A stretch of DNA of 64,000 nucleotides from the NCBI GenBank assembly GCA_023228875.1, contig JALOAG010000010.1, positions 1 through 64,000 on the forward strand, given 5' to 3'. Origin of the DNA: Bacteroidia bacterium. GTDB lineage: Bacteria; Bacteroidota; Bacteroidia; NS11-12g; UBA955. The notes below the pieces were generated by a model that had not been told where the DNA came from, did no database searches, and worked only from the letters and a program-made list of their open reading frames with translations. Shown here one piece after another: positions 17,201 through 26,751 of the stretch. The position numbers and the translations under genes were made by a program. Each line of letters starts with the position of its first letter. Position 1 is the stretch's first letter.

Positions 17201-19716
17201 TTTGCTCTTTTCGATTTGCCATATGTAAAATACACTTTTTTTAGAGTCAGCTTGCCTTTATTTTCATTGATATTTATAGCATCAATAACTTCACTTTCGC
17301 CTGAATTGTTAGGTACATTTGGACATAATGAGTAATCATATTCGAAATGAACTTCTTTAATAGGAATAGCATTTATTGGATCTGCTTCATATTCCGGCTT
17401 AGAATAAAGACTTATTTTTCTCAATAAATGCATCGATTCTCCTTTCATCAAATGACCATTTTTGCCTTTTACTCCATGCCCATCCTTTCTTTCTTCTGTA
17501 TGAAATATTGCAATTGTGTTTTTGCTTACTATTTTCTCAACATACCATATTTCTTTTTGACCATAGACATAGTTCGCTTGATCATCTAATGATGTATATT
17601 TTAAACCAGGATTATAGTTTGCCTGATATGATTCAAATGGAGTTCTCCATTTAAACGCAAAAGGTAGTTTTTTATATTCAAATAAAGTGTAATTGCCAAG
17701 ATCTCCCTCACTTGGTCCTCTTTCTCCATCAATGTCAACATAATCCGAAGACAAGATAGCAGTTAATAAAAAAGAATGAGCATAAGCACCTGTAACTTGG
17801 GAATTATAGCTATTATTAACCCCTTTTCTGTTATTAACAGAATTATCTACGTTTTCATATCTTACATACCCATTTCTTCTATCAACTTTGGTTGCCATTA
17901 CATCAGTCTTATCAATACCGACAGCGAAACTTGCTTCTTCCTGCATTATATTATAAGCAGGAAGACCAAAAACATATCTTGAACCATCATTTTTTAAAAT
18001 TGAAATTTCGCCTGGATGATGTCCCGGTGCCGGGTAGGAAATATTTGAATAGTCCTTAACACCATAATACTTTGCTTCATCTCTATTCAACACAATCATG
18101 TTTTGAGACCTGCTGGTTCGTTTTTCCCGGCTTAAATAATTTTTATCAATATTGTAAATGCTGCCAGATTTATCAGATAGTCCTGGTACTATCAGGTAGT
18201 TAAATTTATCTACTGCATTAATGTTAAAAGATACTGCTTTATTCGTTTGTAAATTTGCAATATGATTTAAATCTGTATCAACTGACAATTCCCCTACTTG
18301 CTTAAAATAATAGGACTCATATTTAGGATTATTCAGCCCATTAGCATTATTAAAATGCAAAGGTTGTCTAAGGAGATTATGTTCAAGCCAGCTGCCTGAA
18401 TTTGAAGTAGAATACCCTAAGTCTATATCAATACCTGCTTTTAATAGTGATGTGCTTCCAACTTCAAAACCTCCACTAAAAGAGCCGCCATACATAACAA
18501 CAGTCGGGTCAGATACATATCCTATGTCGGAACGAAACGCTCTGAAAGTACCTCCTATACCATGCGCGCTAACACTAAACAAATCATATGTTAATGAAGT
18601 TTGCGGTAAAGCAGAAGTATTCAAATTAAAAGCAACTTCTTTTTCCCTATTAAAATCTAATACCCCTTCTGTTTCATAATTATTTTCTTTAATTCCTTTA
18701 TCTAAATTAAAATATCCATAGGCTTTCTGACTCAATTTATTTTCGCCAAACAATGAATGAGTAGTTATATAGCCTGTTGCATCAAAACTAGGTTCTAATC
18801 CAAACAATTCGGCAGCAGTCTTGATTGAGTATGTTAATGATACATTCTTCATAGGCATGTCAAAACTTGGTGTATAAGAATTTAAACCTGCATATATTCT
18901 TCTTCCTGTTTTTCCGGATACCGGCTTATTTAGAATACTGCTAGACGAAGATGCGCTTAGGCTAGACTGCCTAAGCCCCTCTCTTGAGTTAAATGAAGTA
19001 TTAAATTTCAAGCCCCCTTTAATTGGGATATTGGAAGATTTTTCGCCAAAAATTTCACTACTTAACCCTAATGAAGGAGATAAGGTTAGTCCATCTTGAC
19101 CTGACTTTATCCCAAGCCCTGCCGTTAAATATGGCTTGTTTTTATCGCTTAATGATAACGATGGAGTAATCGTGGTTTCTAAAGAAAACCCTTTGTAATT
19201 ATTATATACAAAACCAATTCCTGCACTTGCTTCGATAGATCCTCCAGGTACTTTTAATGACCCAAATAATTCCCCTCCGACTCCCAGCTGAATTCCTACA
19301 GTAGTATTAGGTTTCATATTAAATTCTTTTGTTATTATATCTCCTTTATCCCCATCAAATTCATCAGGAAGACCTCTCATGTTGCGATTTATAACTCCTG
19401 GGTTTAAATTCCACCCTAATCCAACCCAGCTTGCTTCTTGATCCATTGTTGTCCCTGAGTTATATACTAAATTTAAAGGATAGCCATCAACCTCAAGTAA
19501 AGGTAAACTGTACGAAAAATCTCCTGAAAAGGGATCTACCATATCTGTGATTCCAATAGGTTGAAATCCTTGTACTTCCGGCTGTGATGGTCCATCAGTT
19601 AATGCCAGTGCCTGAAGTGGTATAAGAATATCAAACAAGATTACTATGAGTAATAAACTTGCAATTCTTTTTTTACTTTCACTTTTTGAATATTTTACTG
19701 CCATATTACATTTCAT
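14260..19716 (-). CDS. Large SpvB/RHS-type secreted chassis protein
   Basis: The product has 1818 residues from ATG 19716; ATG 19704 is an alternative start that still leaves the signal peptide (MAVKYSKSESKKRIASLL ... QALA). The mature N-terminus carries signatures of the giant Bacteroidota RHS-locus proteins: GFQPIGITDMVDPFSGDFSY, LPLLEVDGYPLNLVYNSG, ASWVGLGWNLNPGVINRNMR. A beta-rich body follows, with membrane-barrel-like or cage-like strands (residues about 110-480) and a long region with EWRxP-type and FEYKKL strands. No enzymatic motif is recognised. The C-terminus ends in a charged tail, immediately followed by the partner gene at 14231. The family is widespread in Bacteroidota but not functionally characterised to my knowledge. 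Secretion is supported by the signal peptide. Relation to RHS cages is inferred from the partner genes. Confidence 0.88.
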   Translation of the reverse strand: MKCNMAVKYSKSESKKRIASLLLIVILFDILIPLQALALTDGPSQPEVQGFQPIGITDMVDPFSGDFSYSLPLLEVDGYPLNLVYNSGTTMDQEASWVGLGWNLNPGVINRNMRGLPDEFDGDKGDIITKEFNMKPNTTVGIQLGVGGELFGSLKVPGGSIEASAGIGFVYNNYKGFSLETTITPSLSLSDKNKPYLTAGLGIKSGQDGLTLSPSLGLSSEIFGEKSSNIPIKGGLKFNTSFNSREGLRQSSLSASSSSSILNKPVSGKTGRRIYAGLNSYTPSFDMPMKNVSLTYSIKTAAELFGLEPSFDATGYITTHSLFGENKLSQKAYGYFNLDKGIKENNYETEGVLDFNREKEVAFNLNTSALPQTSLTYDLFSVSAHGIGGTFRAFRSDIGYVSDPTVVMYGGSFSGGFEVGSTSLLKAGIDIDLGYSTSNSGSWLEHNLLRQPLHFNNANGLNNPKYESYYFKQVGELSVDTDLNHIANLQTNKAVSFNINAVDKFNYLIVPGLSDKSGSIYNIDKNYLSREKRTSRSQNMIVLNRDEAKYYGVKDYSNISYPAPGHHPGEISILKNDGSRYVFGLPAYNIMQEEASFAVGIDKTDVMATKVDRRNGYVRYENVDNSVNNRKGVNNSYNSQVTGAYAHSFLLTAILSSDYVDIDGERGPSEGDLGNYTLFEYKKLPFAFKWRTPFESYQANYNPGLKYTSLDDQANYVYGQKEIWYVEKIVSKNTIAIFHTEERKDGHGVKGKNGHLMKGESMHLLRKISLYSKPEYEADPINAIPIKEVHFEYDYSLCPNVPNNSGESEVIDAININENKGKLTLKKVYFTYGKSKRAKFSAYKFDYGQNIANNNPSYCAKCTDRWGTYKPNKIADGELNNTDFPFVTQDKESTDEYASVWNLKKIFLPSGGIIEVEYESDDYSHVQNKRASMMYSIEAVMDDEIIDILNDEEEPEKVNKILGDNHRARLISPFPLNKQREYLVIKLAKDISGATTEEEANKVFKHQYLSEMEYIHFRFKVAITNGSNYEFVSGYAEYESFSVFKDDNATDYSYAWIKLKRTPIGDINQILTVNPISKTAWSFGRLRMPSEVYNVPALDDPGYMQVYKAVANTSFLLSIIEFIQGPNISCMNKGYGKHISLKESKIRLTNPLRKQLGGGSRVKKIVISDEWQNMVSGDAQTKNYGQTFDYTTTDEKTGEVISSGVASYEPMIGSEENTWHQPLFMGDKKEKLLVPDDKEYMEYPLCESFFPTPSIGYRKVTVKNIGHENVKRHATGFTVHEFYTAKDYPTIVEHTTINAKEGRTKFDLSLTALFNNKQRSQVTAVQGFSIELNDMHGKPKSQWVYAEDASKPISGVEYKYQSLPYDKQSFRLNNIATVIYPNGEINESAEIGVEYDIAVDFRESNSESLNGGIQLNVAAVPLGPIPIPIPSGFPSITRDETKFRSATITKVISRYGILEETVAYDLGSSLATSNLAYDSETGLVMLTKTLNEFNDYIYSLNLPAHWYYEGMGGAYKNIGLEVSGVSFDNNGKASINNAQSLYFPGDEIVSDNIRGWVKDVSGNEITVINLLGEKYRPNTSGLTIKVIRSGYRNLLSNGIGHIVSYENPLHNIKANKYAKVVDASVQVYKEGWKTYCGCFENSTQFIKQSSNDYAIGLKGIWRPFKSFVFLSDRDHTFENNNTNIRKDGLYSSFTPYWNILENKWEEVQTNWTWVSEVTETSPYGEQLESRDALYRYSSALYGFNHSLTKAVAGNAMFREIGFDDFEDYNFFNCEKDHFSFKSTGAEKLENEGHTGKKSIKVEISESQIFLEKNLEECE

Positions 19717-19727
19717 TTTTAGTTTAA

Positions 19728-20393
19728 TTATATGTGAAAACTCATGTTTATTCTTCCTATTCCAAAAAGCTCATCATTAATCTCTATGATACACTCTTCG
19801 GAAATATTTGATTGGTTATTGATTTCTGACACAGGAAATCCAACAAGAAATTTCAAATATGGCATTTGTGGAAAGTACCCTTCAAAATGAAATAACTCAC
19901 AATTAACTTTGCTTTTCTTTGACTTTAAGAAAATATTGTTATTGAACTTGAAGTTAAAATAACGCATCTTTTCAGTATTTGAAATCATTGTTTCATTACT
20001 GCCTATAGAATTCCACGGGTTTTTACCTTCTACCGTCTCAAACTTTAATTCGAAATATTTCAACTCTTCATATTCTGATAAAACAAGGGCTCTTTCCGCA
20101 ATTGGTAATTCTAATATTCCTGACCTTATTGCCATTTCTTCTGCAGTAAGGTGCTTTGCCGTTACCCTAATATTACCAATAACCTTCTCTTTGAATACTT
20201 TATCTCCATACAAATCAAATTTAAAATTAGATTTATTTTGGTTCATGTCATTTGCTATCACATTTCTCAGCCTTTCTTTTGCTTTTCTTAAATCCTTTTG
20301 GGAATTAATTTCTAACTTAGCATTACATGAAATAACCAAGCAAAAGATTGTAAAAAACATAATTATGTTTACGACTTTGATTTTATCTGCCAT
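19728..20393 (-). CDS. Predicted lipoprotein of the RHS operon
   Basis: The product has 221 residues starting at ATG 20393. Its N-terminus, MADKIKVVNIIMFFTIFCLVISC, is written here in two parts: a charged start and a hydrophobic core ending in the lipobox LVIS-C (Cys23), so it should be lipid-anchored. The rest contains no family I recognise; residues 40-110 are helical and charged, while the C-terminal half is beta-rich. Its start overlaps the end of the OmpH-like gene by 11 bases, indicating translational coupling. It lies 11 bases upstream of the large chassis gene. A role as periplasmic or outer-membrane partner of the chassis is an inference from position. Confidence 0.78.
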   Translation of the reverse strand: MADKIKVVNIIMFFTIFCLVISCNAKLEINSQKDLRKAKERLRNVIANDMNQNKSNFKFDLYGDKVFKEKVIGNIRVTAKHLTAEEMAIRSGILELPIAERALVLSEYEELKYFELKFETVEGKNPWNSIGSNETMISNTEKMRYFNFKFNNNIFLKSKKSKVNCELFHFEGYFPQMPYLKFLVGFPVSEINNQSNISEECIIEINDELFGIGRINMSFHI

Positions 20394-20901
20394 TGTATTT
20401 TTTATTTATAAAGGTGATTACACTTTCGGTTAAATCTTTGATTTCGTCTCCATACAATAGCAAGCCATCATTAAGTGAATATACATATGTATAACCATTT
20501 TCTCTTGCAAACTCTTGTAAATATTGATTTGACTGAATTCTGATTTTATTGGAAAAATCTTCTTGCAGTTCTTTTTTTAAGTTATCGAATTTAAGGATTT
20601 GCTCTGCATAGTATTGTTTTTTGAGCATTACTTCTTCGTTATTGAGACCAAAATAAGACTCTTCATTTTTTGAAAGTATATACTGGATTTGATTTTTCAA
20701 ACTATCTAAATTTCTGGAATGTACCATTAAAGTTTCTTTTAGAGCAGACTCTAATTCGGAACGATATTCAAATTGTTCGAAAACCTTTTGAGGATTTATG
20801 AATCCGGTTTTTTCTTGATTTTTAATCACGTACCATGCTAATATAGATACTGCTATCAAATTAATTAAAACAGCGGTTAATATGATTGTTCTATTATTCA
20901 T
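20383..20901 (-). CDS. OmpH/Skp-like periplasmic chaperone
   Basis: The protein has 172 residues. It opens with an uncleaved or cleaved hydrophobic segment (residues about 6-24) and continues with FINPQKVFEQFEYRSELE, the usual start of the OmpH/Skp fold (a strand, then two long coiled-coil helices). Residues about 50-125 are strongly helical and charged. The chain closes with YVYSLNDGLLLYG, matching the family's terminal strand ('VIxxGxLLYxD'). Skp-type proteins hold unfolded outer-membrane proteins as trimers in the periplasm. Its location inside the RHS operon, directly coupled to a lipoprotein, suggests a dedicated chaperone for export of the large secreted products or of the divergent barrel at 22267. 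That last step is inference. Confidence 0.75.
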   Translation of the reverse strand: MNNRTIILTAVLINLIAVSILAWYVIKNQEKTGFINPQKVFEQFEYRSELESALKETLMVHSRNLDSLKNQIQYILSKNEESYFGLNNEEVMLKKQYYAEQILKFDNLKKELQEDFSNKIRIQSNQYLQEFARENGYTYVYSLNDGLLLYGDEIKDLTESVITFINKKYNGR

Positions 20902-20911
20902 TTAATCCCGA

Positions 20912-22108
20912 TTAGTTTATTTCAAATACGAAATACTTTTTTCTGTTTTTATTTAACTGAATTTCAATTGTATAGACTCCGGGTACTGAAAAGTACGCTT
21001 TTGATAAAAGTATGTAATATTTGTTTTTTTTGCTTGAGTCTGAATTAATTGTGTTGTCTGAACTTTCGCTATCACTATTCAAAGTAGAATCCGGATTAAT
21101 GTTGTAAGCAATCACAGGAATAATATTCCTGTTTTTATCGTAAACAAATAATACTTCGTTTATGTCTTTTCCCGTCTCCATATATATGAAAAACAATGTG
21201 TCCTCAAAGTTCGTTTTTAATGCTCCTCCTGTCGGTTTGTCTTGAAAAGCAATATATTTAAAGGATTTTGGCACTTCTTTTTCCTCTTTAAGTTTAAGTT
21301 CCCATACTTCAGAAGTTGCAATGTATATGTTTCCGTACCACGCCTCCACTTGCCAGACGTAGTCTTTTTCGTATTCCAGTTCTTCAATATCGAGAGGATA
21401 GAACAGGGTTGGTCTTTCAACATAGCGGTCTTGAACAATGGGTCTGTTTCTCCTGATTGCGTCTATATTACTTTGCCCTTCTCTCTTTTCGGTTAGAGTA
21501 TATACGTATCTAAGTTCCAACATGCCTCCTATGGGCATTGGAGGAATCCATGTAAACATGGGTCTTTTTTCTTCAATTTCAGACTTATCAAAGGGTGATG
21601 CCAACAGCAAAGGGGTGGGCAGTTCAACTTTAACATCCCTGCACAGGTTGGGTTCTAAAAATATTGCATCCGACCCTGCTCCGTCACAATCGGGTGTTAA
21701 ACATTGAAACTTTAAGCAGACAATGTATTCGCCCGCAGGGAATTTACCTATGGCACTGACCAGATTTCCATAATCCGCCAAACTATAGTTTATCCTTTGA
21801 GTTTGGGTAGTCAGTGAGTTAAAACTATTCATCCCCTTGTTTATCAACAAGGCATCACTCTCTAAATCTGCAATCAGTTGATGGTTTTTGGTTGAAATTT
21901 GGGCAAATACTTTAACTCTGAAACTTTTTTCTTTCATGCTTATCACATCCATCTCCCAGCTATGTTCAGGAGTAAAGTGAAAAGGATTGATTGGACGTAA
22001 ATTTACCTGGATTTGTGCCGTTGAGTTCATGGAAAAAAACAGGGCAAAAAGCAGTGTTGCTAAAAATAGACAATAATGTCGTCTGTATATTGATTTTATT
22101 GACATCAT
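20912..22108 (-). CDS. Secreted beta-sandwich protein, first gene of the RHS operon
   Basis: This gene encodes 398 residues from ATG 22108 (the next codon, ATG 22105, could equally start it). A signal peptide covers residues 1-31 (hydrophobic core LFLATLLFALFF, cut after STA). The mature part begins with IQVNLRPINPFHFTPEHSWE. It shows conserved-looking segments such as LASPFDKSEIEEKRPMFTW, typical of Ig/fibronectin-like domains built around a 'P-x-F-x-W' strand, and YVWQVEAWYGN. A Ser/Asn/Asp-rich linker lies at about 340-360. The product is not assigned to a named family. It is the first gene after the divergent intergenic region 22109-22266, so it probably sits next to the operon promoter, although I find no perfect promoter match there. 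Confidence 0.8.
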   Translation of the reverse strand: MMSIKSIYRRHYCLFLATLLFALFFSMNSTAQIQVNLRPINPFHFTPEHSWEMDVISMKEKSFRVKVFAQISTKNHQLIADLESDALLINKGMNSFNSLTTQTQRINYSLADYGNLVSAIGKFPAGEYIVCLKFQCLTPDCDGAGSDAIFLEPNLCRDVKVELPTPLLLASPFDKSEIEEKRPMFTWIPPMPIGGMLELRYVYTLTEKREGQSNIDAIRRNRPIVQDRYVERPTLFYPLDIEELEYEKDYVWQVEAWYGNIYIATSEVWELKLKEEKEVPKSFKYIAFQDKPTGGALKTNFEDTLFFIYMETGKDINEVLFVYDKNRNIIPVIAYNINPDSTLNSDSESSDNTINSDSSKKNKYYILLSKAYFSVPGVYTIEIQLNKNRKKYFVFEIN

Positions 22109-22266
22109 AATGCAATTATTTATTGTGTTTTATGTTTTTTGCGTTTGAAAATTTGAGTCCCTTTGTTGTATTTCGATGTAATTTCGCTTTTCGTCTACAA
22201 ATCACAAATATTTATTTCATATTTGCAAGTGCCTAATTGCCCCCGGTTATTCGTAATGAGAAAATA

Positions 22267-24555
22267 ATGTTAATTCAATATAAAATAATTTTACTCTGCT
22301 CTCTTGTTTTATGCACATTTTGTGCAAATGCACAAGTCGATACGATGCGCTATACTTCAAATGACAGCATTTTGAAATTAAATTCAGACTCGTCAAATTT
22401 AAAAATTGACACAATAGAAAAAATGGACAAAAGTATCGGTAAAGCCGATAAAAGAAATTTGAATTTCGATTTTAAAAATCCAAAAACCAAGTATTCAAAC
22501 AACTTTAATAAATCATTTTTACTCAGCGGAAACCTCACAATTGAAACTTTTGGAGCGAATGCCCAAAACCCGCTGGCTATGAATGAGTTGCTGTACACCC
22601 GTGTCTGGATGAGTCCGAGGCTTACCATATTGGGGTTGCCATTTACTACAGATATTTACTTCACAACTGAAAGCAACTCCCTTTACAATTCAAACTCTTT
22701 CAGCTTGAATTTTGATGCGGCAACTTTCAGAAGACAATTGCTGGACGGTTTGATGAAAGAAATAAATGAGCGAAAAAAAATTGACAGGATGAGAGAGCGT
22801 GACTTTAACCTGAAAGAGAAACAAGAGGCGGAAATAAAGGAAAAGCTAGATAAAATTACCGACCAGCTTGCTAAATTAGAAAAAGAATTGGAAGACCTTG
22901 AAGCACAGCAAAATAGAGGCTTTGACCCCAATATTAATTTACCGACAGATTCCCTGAACGCTGAATTGGCAAACAGAAAAGACAGTTTAAATACAAAAAA
23001 CCATTCGGATTCAATCAGGCAAAGATATGAGAAGCTGAAGGCGCAAAAAGCTAAATTGGAAAGTGACAGAGATAAGATAGAAGAAAAAATACAGGCAATT
23101 AAAAAAAAGAAAGAGGAAATTGATGCTTTGAGGCGGGCAGACTCTAGCTTTGTCAATCTGAACCAAGATGAGTTAAGCAAAAAAAGTAATCTCAAATCAA
23201 TTTCGGGTGCTTATGATTCAAAATTCAGGAAGATTTTAGGGTTTGCGAGTGGTTTTGACAAGTTTAATGTCGGTGTTGTTTATCCTGCACATTCGGATTT
23301 TACGGTAGTCGGAACACCTGTCAGGGGAGCTGATATTGCATGGAGTTCAGACAGGTTTTTCATTAATGTGTCTGCCGGAAAAGCTGCTGCAAATGATTTC
23401 AGGTTTTTCTCTACCGAAAGACCCGATTTTGACAGGAATTTTTATGCTGTTACAGCAGGAATAGGCAATAAAGATAAAAGTCATTTCTATTATTCACGTT
23501 CTTATTTTGATGGCCCCTTGGGCATTAATGACAGGCAGAGAATAAATAATTCGGTTAATTCCGCAGGTGCGAAAGGTATTTTTTACAAATATAAAATTAC
23601 ACTTAGTGGAGAAATAGCTCAAAGTAATTTCAGCGCACAAAATTCAGCAATTGAGGAAACCTTTAGCGGTAATTCCACGGACACATTTAACAGGATTGAA
23701 CCTGCATATAAGCTAAGTAATCTCAATACGGCATTTTGGGTGGAGGGTAAATACAAACTGCTGGAAAACCTGGAGATTCAAGGAAAAGTTCAAAGAGTAA
23801 ACCCCGGGTTTAAATCAGTGGGAAATCCTTTTATGAGGGTGGGCTTTTTTGAAAGGGATTTTTCTTTGAAAGGGAATTTTCTGAAAAACAAGATTACCTC
23901 CCAAATTTTCTATAAAATGAACAGTGACAACCTGGCTAACGAGAACAGCTCTACAAACAAGATGAGTGGATATGGAATCATGTTACAGACTAATTTGAAT
24001 AAAAAATATCCTAATATTTCGGTTTATCACTCTCCTTATCAGCACGGCAACAATCATCCTGATTCTTTGTTGAGGTCATTTAATCAATTTTCAATTACCA
24101 ACCTTACTCTTACCTATTCAAAAAAAATCAAGAAAGTATTTTTGGTAACATCAACTTCTTTTTCTCAATCTGTTATGTCTCTTGATAATTTAGGAAAAAC
24201 GGGTATGCGTTCAGTGATATTAAACTCAAGTGCAACATTTGCAAAAGGACTTCAAACAATGTTCGTATGGCAATCAAATACAACCAATCCCGGCATTGAT
24301 ACGCTAAACGCTAATTTAGTTTCGCTTACCGTGTCTCAAAACATAAATCCAAGGTTTACCGCAGGCGTTGAGTCGCATTTAACCTGGTTTAAAAACGAAG
24401 CAGAGAAAAATGGCGGAAAAATCATGCTGATGTATAAACCTTCAAAAAAACTGTCTTTTTCTCTCGTGGGTGGCTACGATTACATTGATAAACTGTGGGG
24501 CTTTGAAAAGAAAAATGTGGTTAGCGGAAGAGTGAGAATTAATGTGTTTTGGTGA
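22267..24555 (+). CDS. Predicted outer-membrane beta-barrel protein with coiled-coil insert
   Basis: I start this gene at ATG 22267 (762 residues plus stop), not at the upstream TTG 22237, because ATG gives a compact signal peptide (MLIQYKIILLCSLVLC ... NAQ). Residues about 160-290 are a long charged coiled coil (KEKLDKITDQLAKLEKELED). The C-terminal half consists of alternating amphipathic strands such as FNVGVVYP, FFINVSAG and FYAVTAGIG, and ends with RVRINVFW. An aromatic terminal residue is usual for outer-membrane barrels. It is transcribed divergently from the RHS operon with 158 bases between starts. Possible roles are a secretion pore or receptor for the RHS products; this rests on layout only. 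Confidence 0.82.
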   Translation: MLIQYKIILLCSLVLCTFCANAQVDTMRYTSNDSILKLNSDSSNLKIDTIEKMDKSIGKADKRNLNFDFKNPKTKYSNNFNKSFLLSGNLTIETFGANAQNPLAMNELLYTRVWMSPRLTILGLPFTTDIYFTTESNSLYNSNSFSLNFDAATFRRQLLDGLMKEINERKKIDRMRERDFNLKEKQEAEIKEKLDKITDQLAKLEKELEDLEAQQNRGFDPNINLPTDSLNAELANRKDSLNTKNHSDSIRQRYEKLKAQKAKLESDRDKIEEKIQAIKKKKEEIDALRRADSSFVNLNQDELSKKSNLKSISGAYDSKFRKILGFASGFDKFNVGVVYPAHSDFTVVGTPVRGADIAWSSDRFFINVSAGKAAANDFRFFSTERPDFDRNFYAVTAGIGNKDKSHFYYSRSYFDGPLGINDRQRINNSVNSAGAKGIFYKYKITLSGEIAQSNFSAQNSAIEETFSGNSTDTFNRIEPAYKLSNLNTAFWVEGKYKLLENLEIQGKVQRVNPGFKSVGNPFMRVGFFERDFSLKGNFLKNKITSQIFYKMNSDNLANENSSTNKMSGYGIMLQTNLNKKYPNISVYHSPYQHGNNHPDSLLRSFNQFSITNLTLTYSKKIKKVFLVTSTSFSQSVMSLDNLGKTGMRSVILNSSATFAKGLQTMFVWQSNTTNPGIDTLNANLVSLTVSQNINPRFTAGVESHLTWFKNEAEKNGGKIMLMYKPSKKLSFSLVGGYDYIDKLWGFEKKNVVSGRVRINVFW

Positions 24556-24623
24556 TGAAGAATGCGAAACAACTAATTCTCTTGTCGCAAACAACTTAAA
24601 ACTAATGCCCTTGAAAAGATATT

Positions 24624-24749
24624 TTATTTTCCTTGATTTTTAAATAAGTCTTGAATCAATGGAATTATTTTTTCTTTTGCATCGTTACCAAATAGAATCA
24701 CCGAGCATAAAATAGCAGCTTGATAATTTATTTGGGGTTTCAAAACCTT
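24624..24749 (-). pseudogene. Short open remnant, possible 39-codon peptide
   Basis: On the minus strand a frame of 41 sense codons ends at TAA 24626-24624 and contains a protein-like sequence (LKPQINYQAAILCSVILFG followed by NDAKEKIIPLIQDLFKNQGK). A TTG at 24743 could start it; there is no ATG. The upstream side runs straight into the phased TTTCA array. It could be the tail of a truncated element gene or chance. The surrounding stretch 24556-24737 otherwise holds nothing I can name. Confidence 0.2.
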
Positions 24750-24861
24750 TCATTTCCTTTCAAAATCTTTCATTACACTACATTTTATATAATTCCTTTC
24801 ATTTTCTTTCATCTCCTTTCACGTTCTTTCAAAACCTTTCAGATTCTTTCAAAACCTTTCA
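24738..24861. repeat. Eleven TTTCA pentamers phased at exactly 10 bp
   Basis: The pentamer TTTCA begins at 24738, 24748, 24758 and 24768, then after a 29-base step at 24797, 24807, 24817, 24827, 24837, 24847 and 24857. Most copies are CTTTCA with a variable 4-base spacer (AAAC, TTTC, AAAT, ATTT, TCTC, CGTT, GATT). A strict 10-bp pitch places every copy on the same face of the helix. The array lies between the RHS locus and a serine-recombinase remnant. It may be a protein-binding array, recombination accessory site or iteron-like region. Function is unknown. Confidence 0.9.
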
Positions 24862-24921
24862 GGGTACAAGCCTCTTCCCATAACCTTTGTGCGGACGCTT
24901 TGCAGAAAAGCGGCATTTTTA

Positions 24922-24952
24922 TTTGTCTGTAAACTAATTTTTCTTATCTTTG
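24922..24952 (+). promoter_or_regulatory. Consensus Bacteroidota promoter
   Basis: TTTG at 24922-24925 is followed by exactly 19 bases and then TATCTTTG at 24945-24952. This is a full match to the Bacteroidota primary sigma consensus TTTG-N19-TAnnTTTG. It points rightward, into the small ORF and the recombinase remnant, and lies just after the phased repeat array. Confidence 0.8.
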
Positions 24953-25101
24953 AAACAGCAGAAAACGCACAAGCCCGACAGCAACAAAAGCGAAAAACCG
25001 GAAAGTAAACAGGAAAGTATAAACCCTGACGAGTTCTTTTACCAACTTGCTATACTCACTTGCAGGGCTTGGGAAAACAAGAAAAGAACAACAGCAAATA
25101 A

Positions 25102-25126
<25 letters not shown>
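24950..25126 (+). CDS. Small charged ORF upstream of the recombinase
   Basis: A 58-codon frame runs from TTG 24950 to TAA 25126. It encodes a highly charged Lys/Glu-rich N-terminal half and a helix-like segment (INPDEFFYQLAILTCRAWEN), which looks coding rather than random. The TTG lies inside the promoter's own -7 box, so it can hardly be the true start; no other ATG, GTG or TTG exists in frame. Its 3' end overlaps the open frame of the recombinase by 25 bases. It is either a leaderless or unusual-start gene, or a remnant whose beginning was lost. I do not recognise a family. Confidence 0.35.
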
Positions 25127-26704
<1,578 letters not shown>

Positions 26705-26721
26705 TTGGTTCAAACGAGGCG

Positions 26722-26751
26722 CAAAAATAGCATTATTTTTTATTTGGCAAA
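26722..26751 (-). promoter_or_regulatory. Promoter of the tRNA gene
   Basis: On the minus strand TTTTG (complement of 26748-26752) is followed by 18 bases and TATTTTTG (26729-26722), fitting the TTTG-N18/19-TAnnTTTG promoter type. The -7 box lies 17 bases upstream of tRNA base 1 (26704). The -33 side overlaps the last codons of the glycosyltransferase gene. Confidence 0.7.

Noticed and set aside
22683..23195. A 170-codon minus-strand frame rich in Ser, Leu and Phe
   Set aside because: Antisense of the coiled-coil part of the barrel gene, where Lys/Glu/Leu codons read backwards give Phe/Ser/Leu.
24563..24598. Hairpin terminator after the barrel gene
   Set aside because: TGCGA ... TCGCA can pair only with a bulge and no T run follows, so I do not call it.
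24738..24861. CRISPR array
   Set aside because: The repeat unit is only 5-6 bases with 4-5 base spacers; far below CRISPR repeat and spacer lengths, and no cas genes are present.
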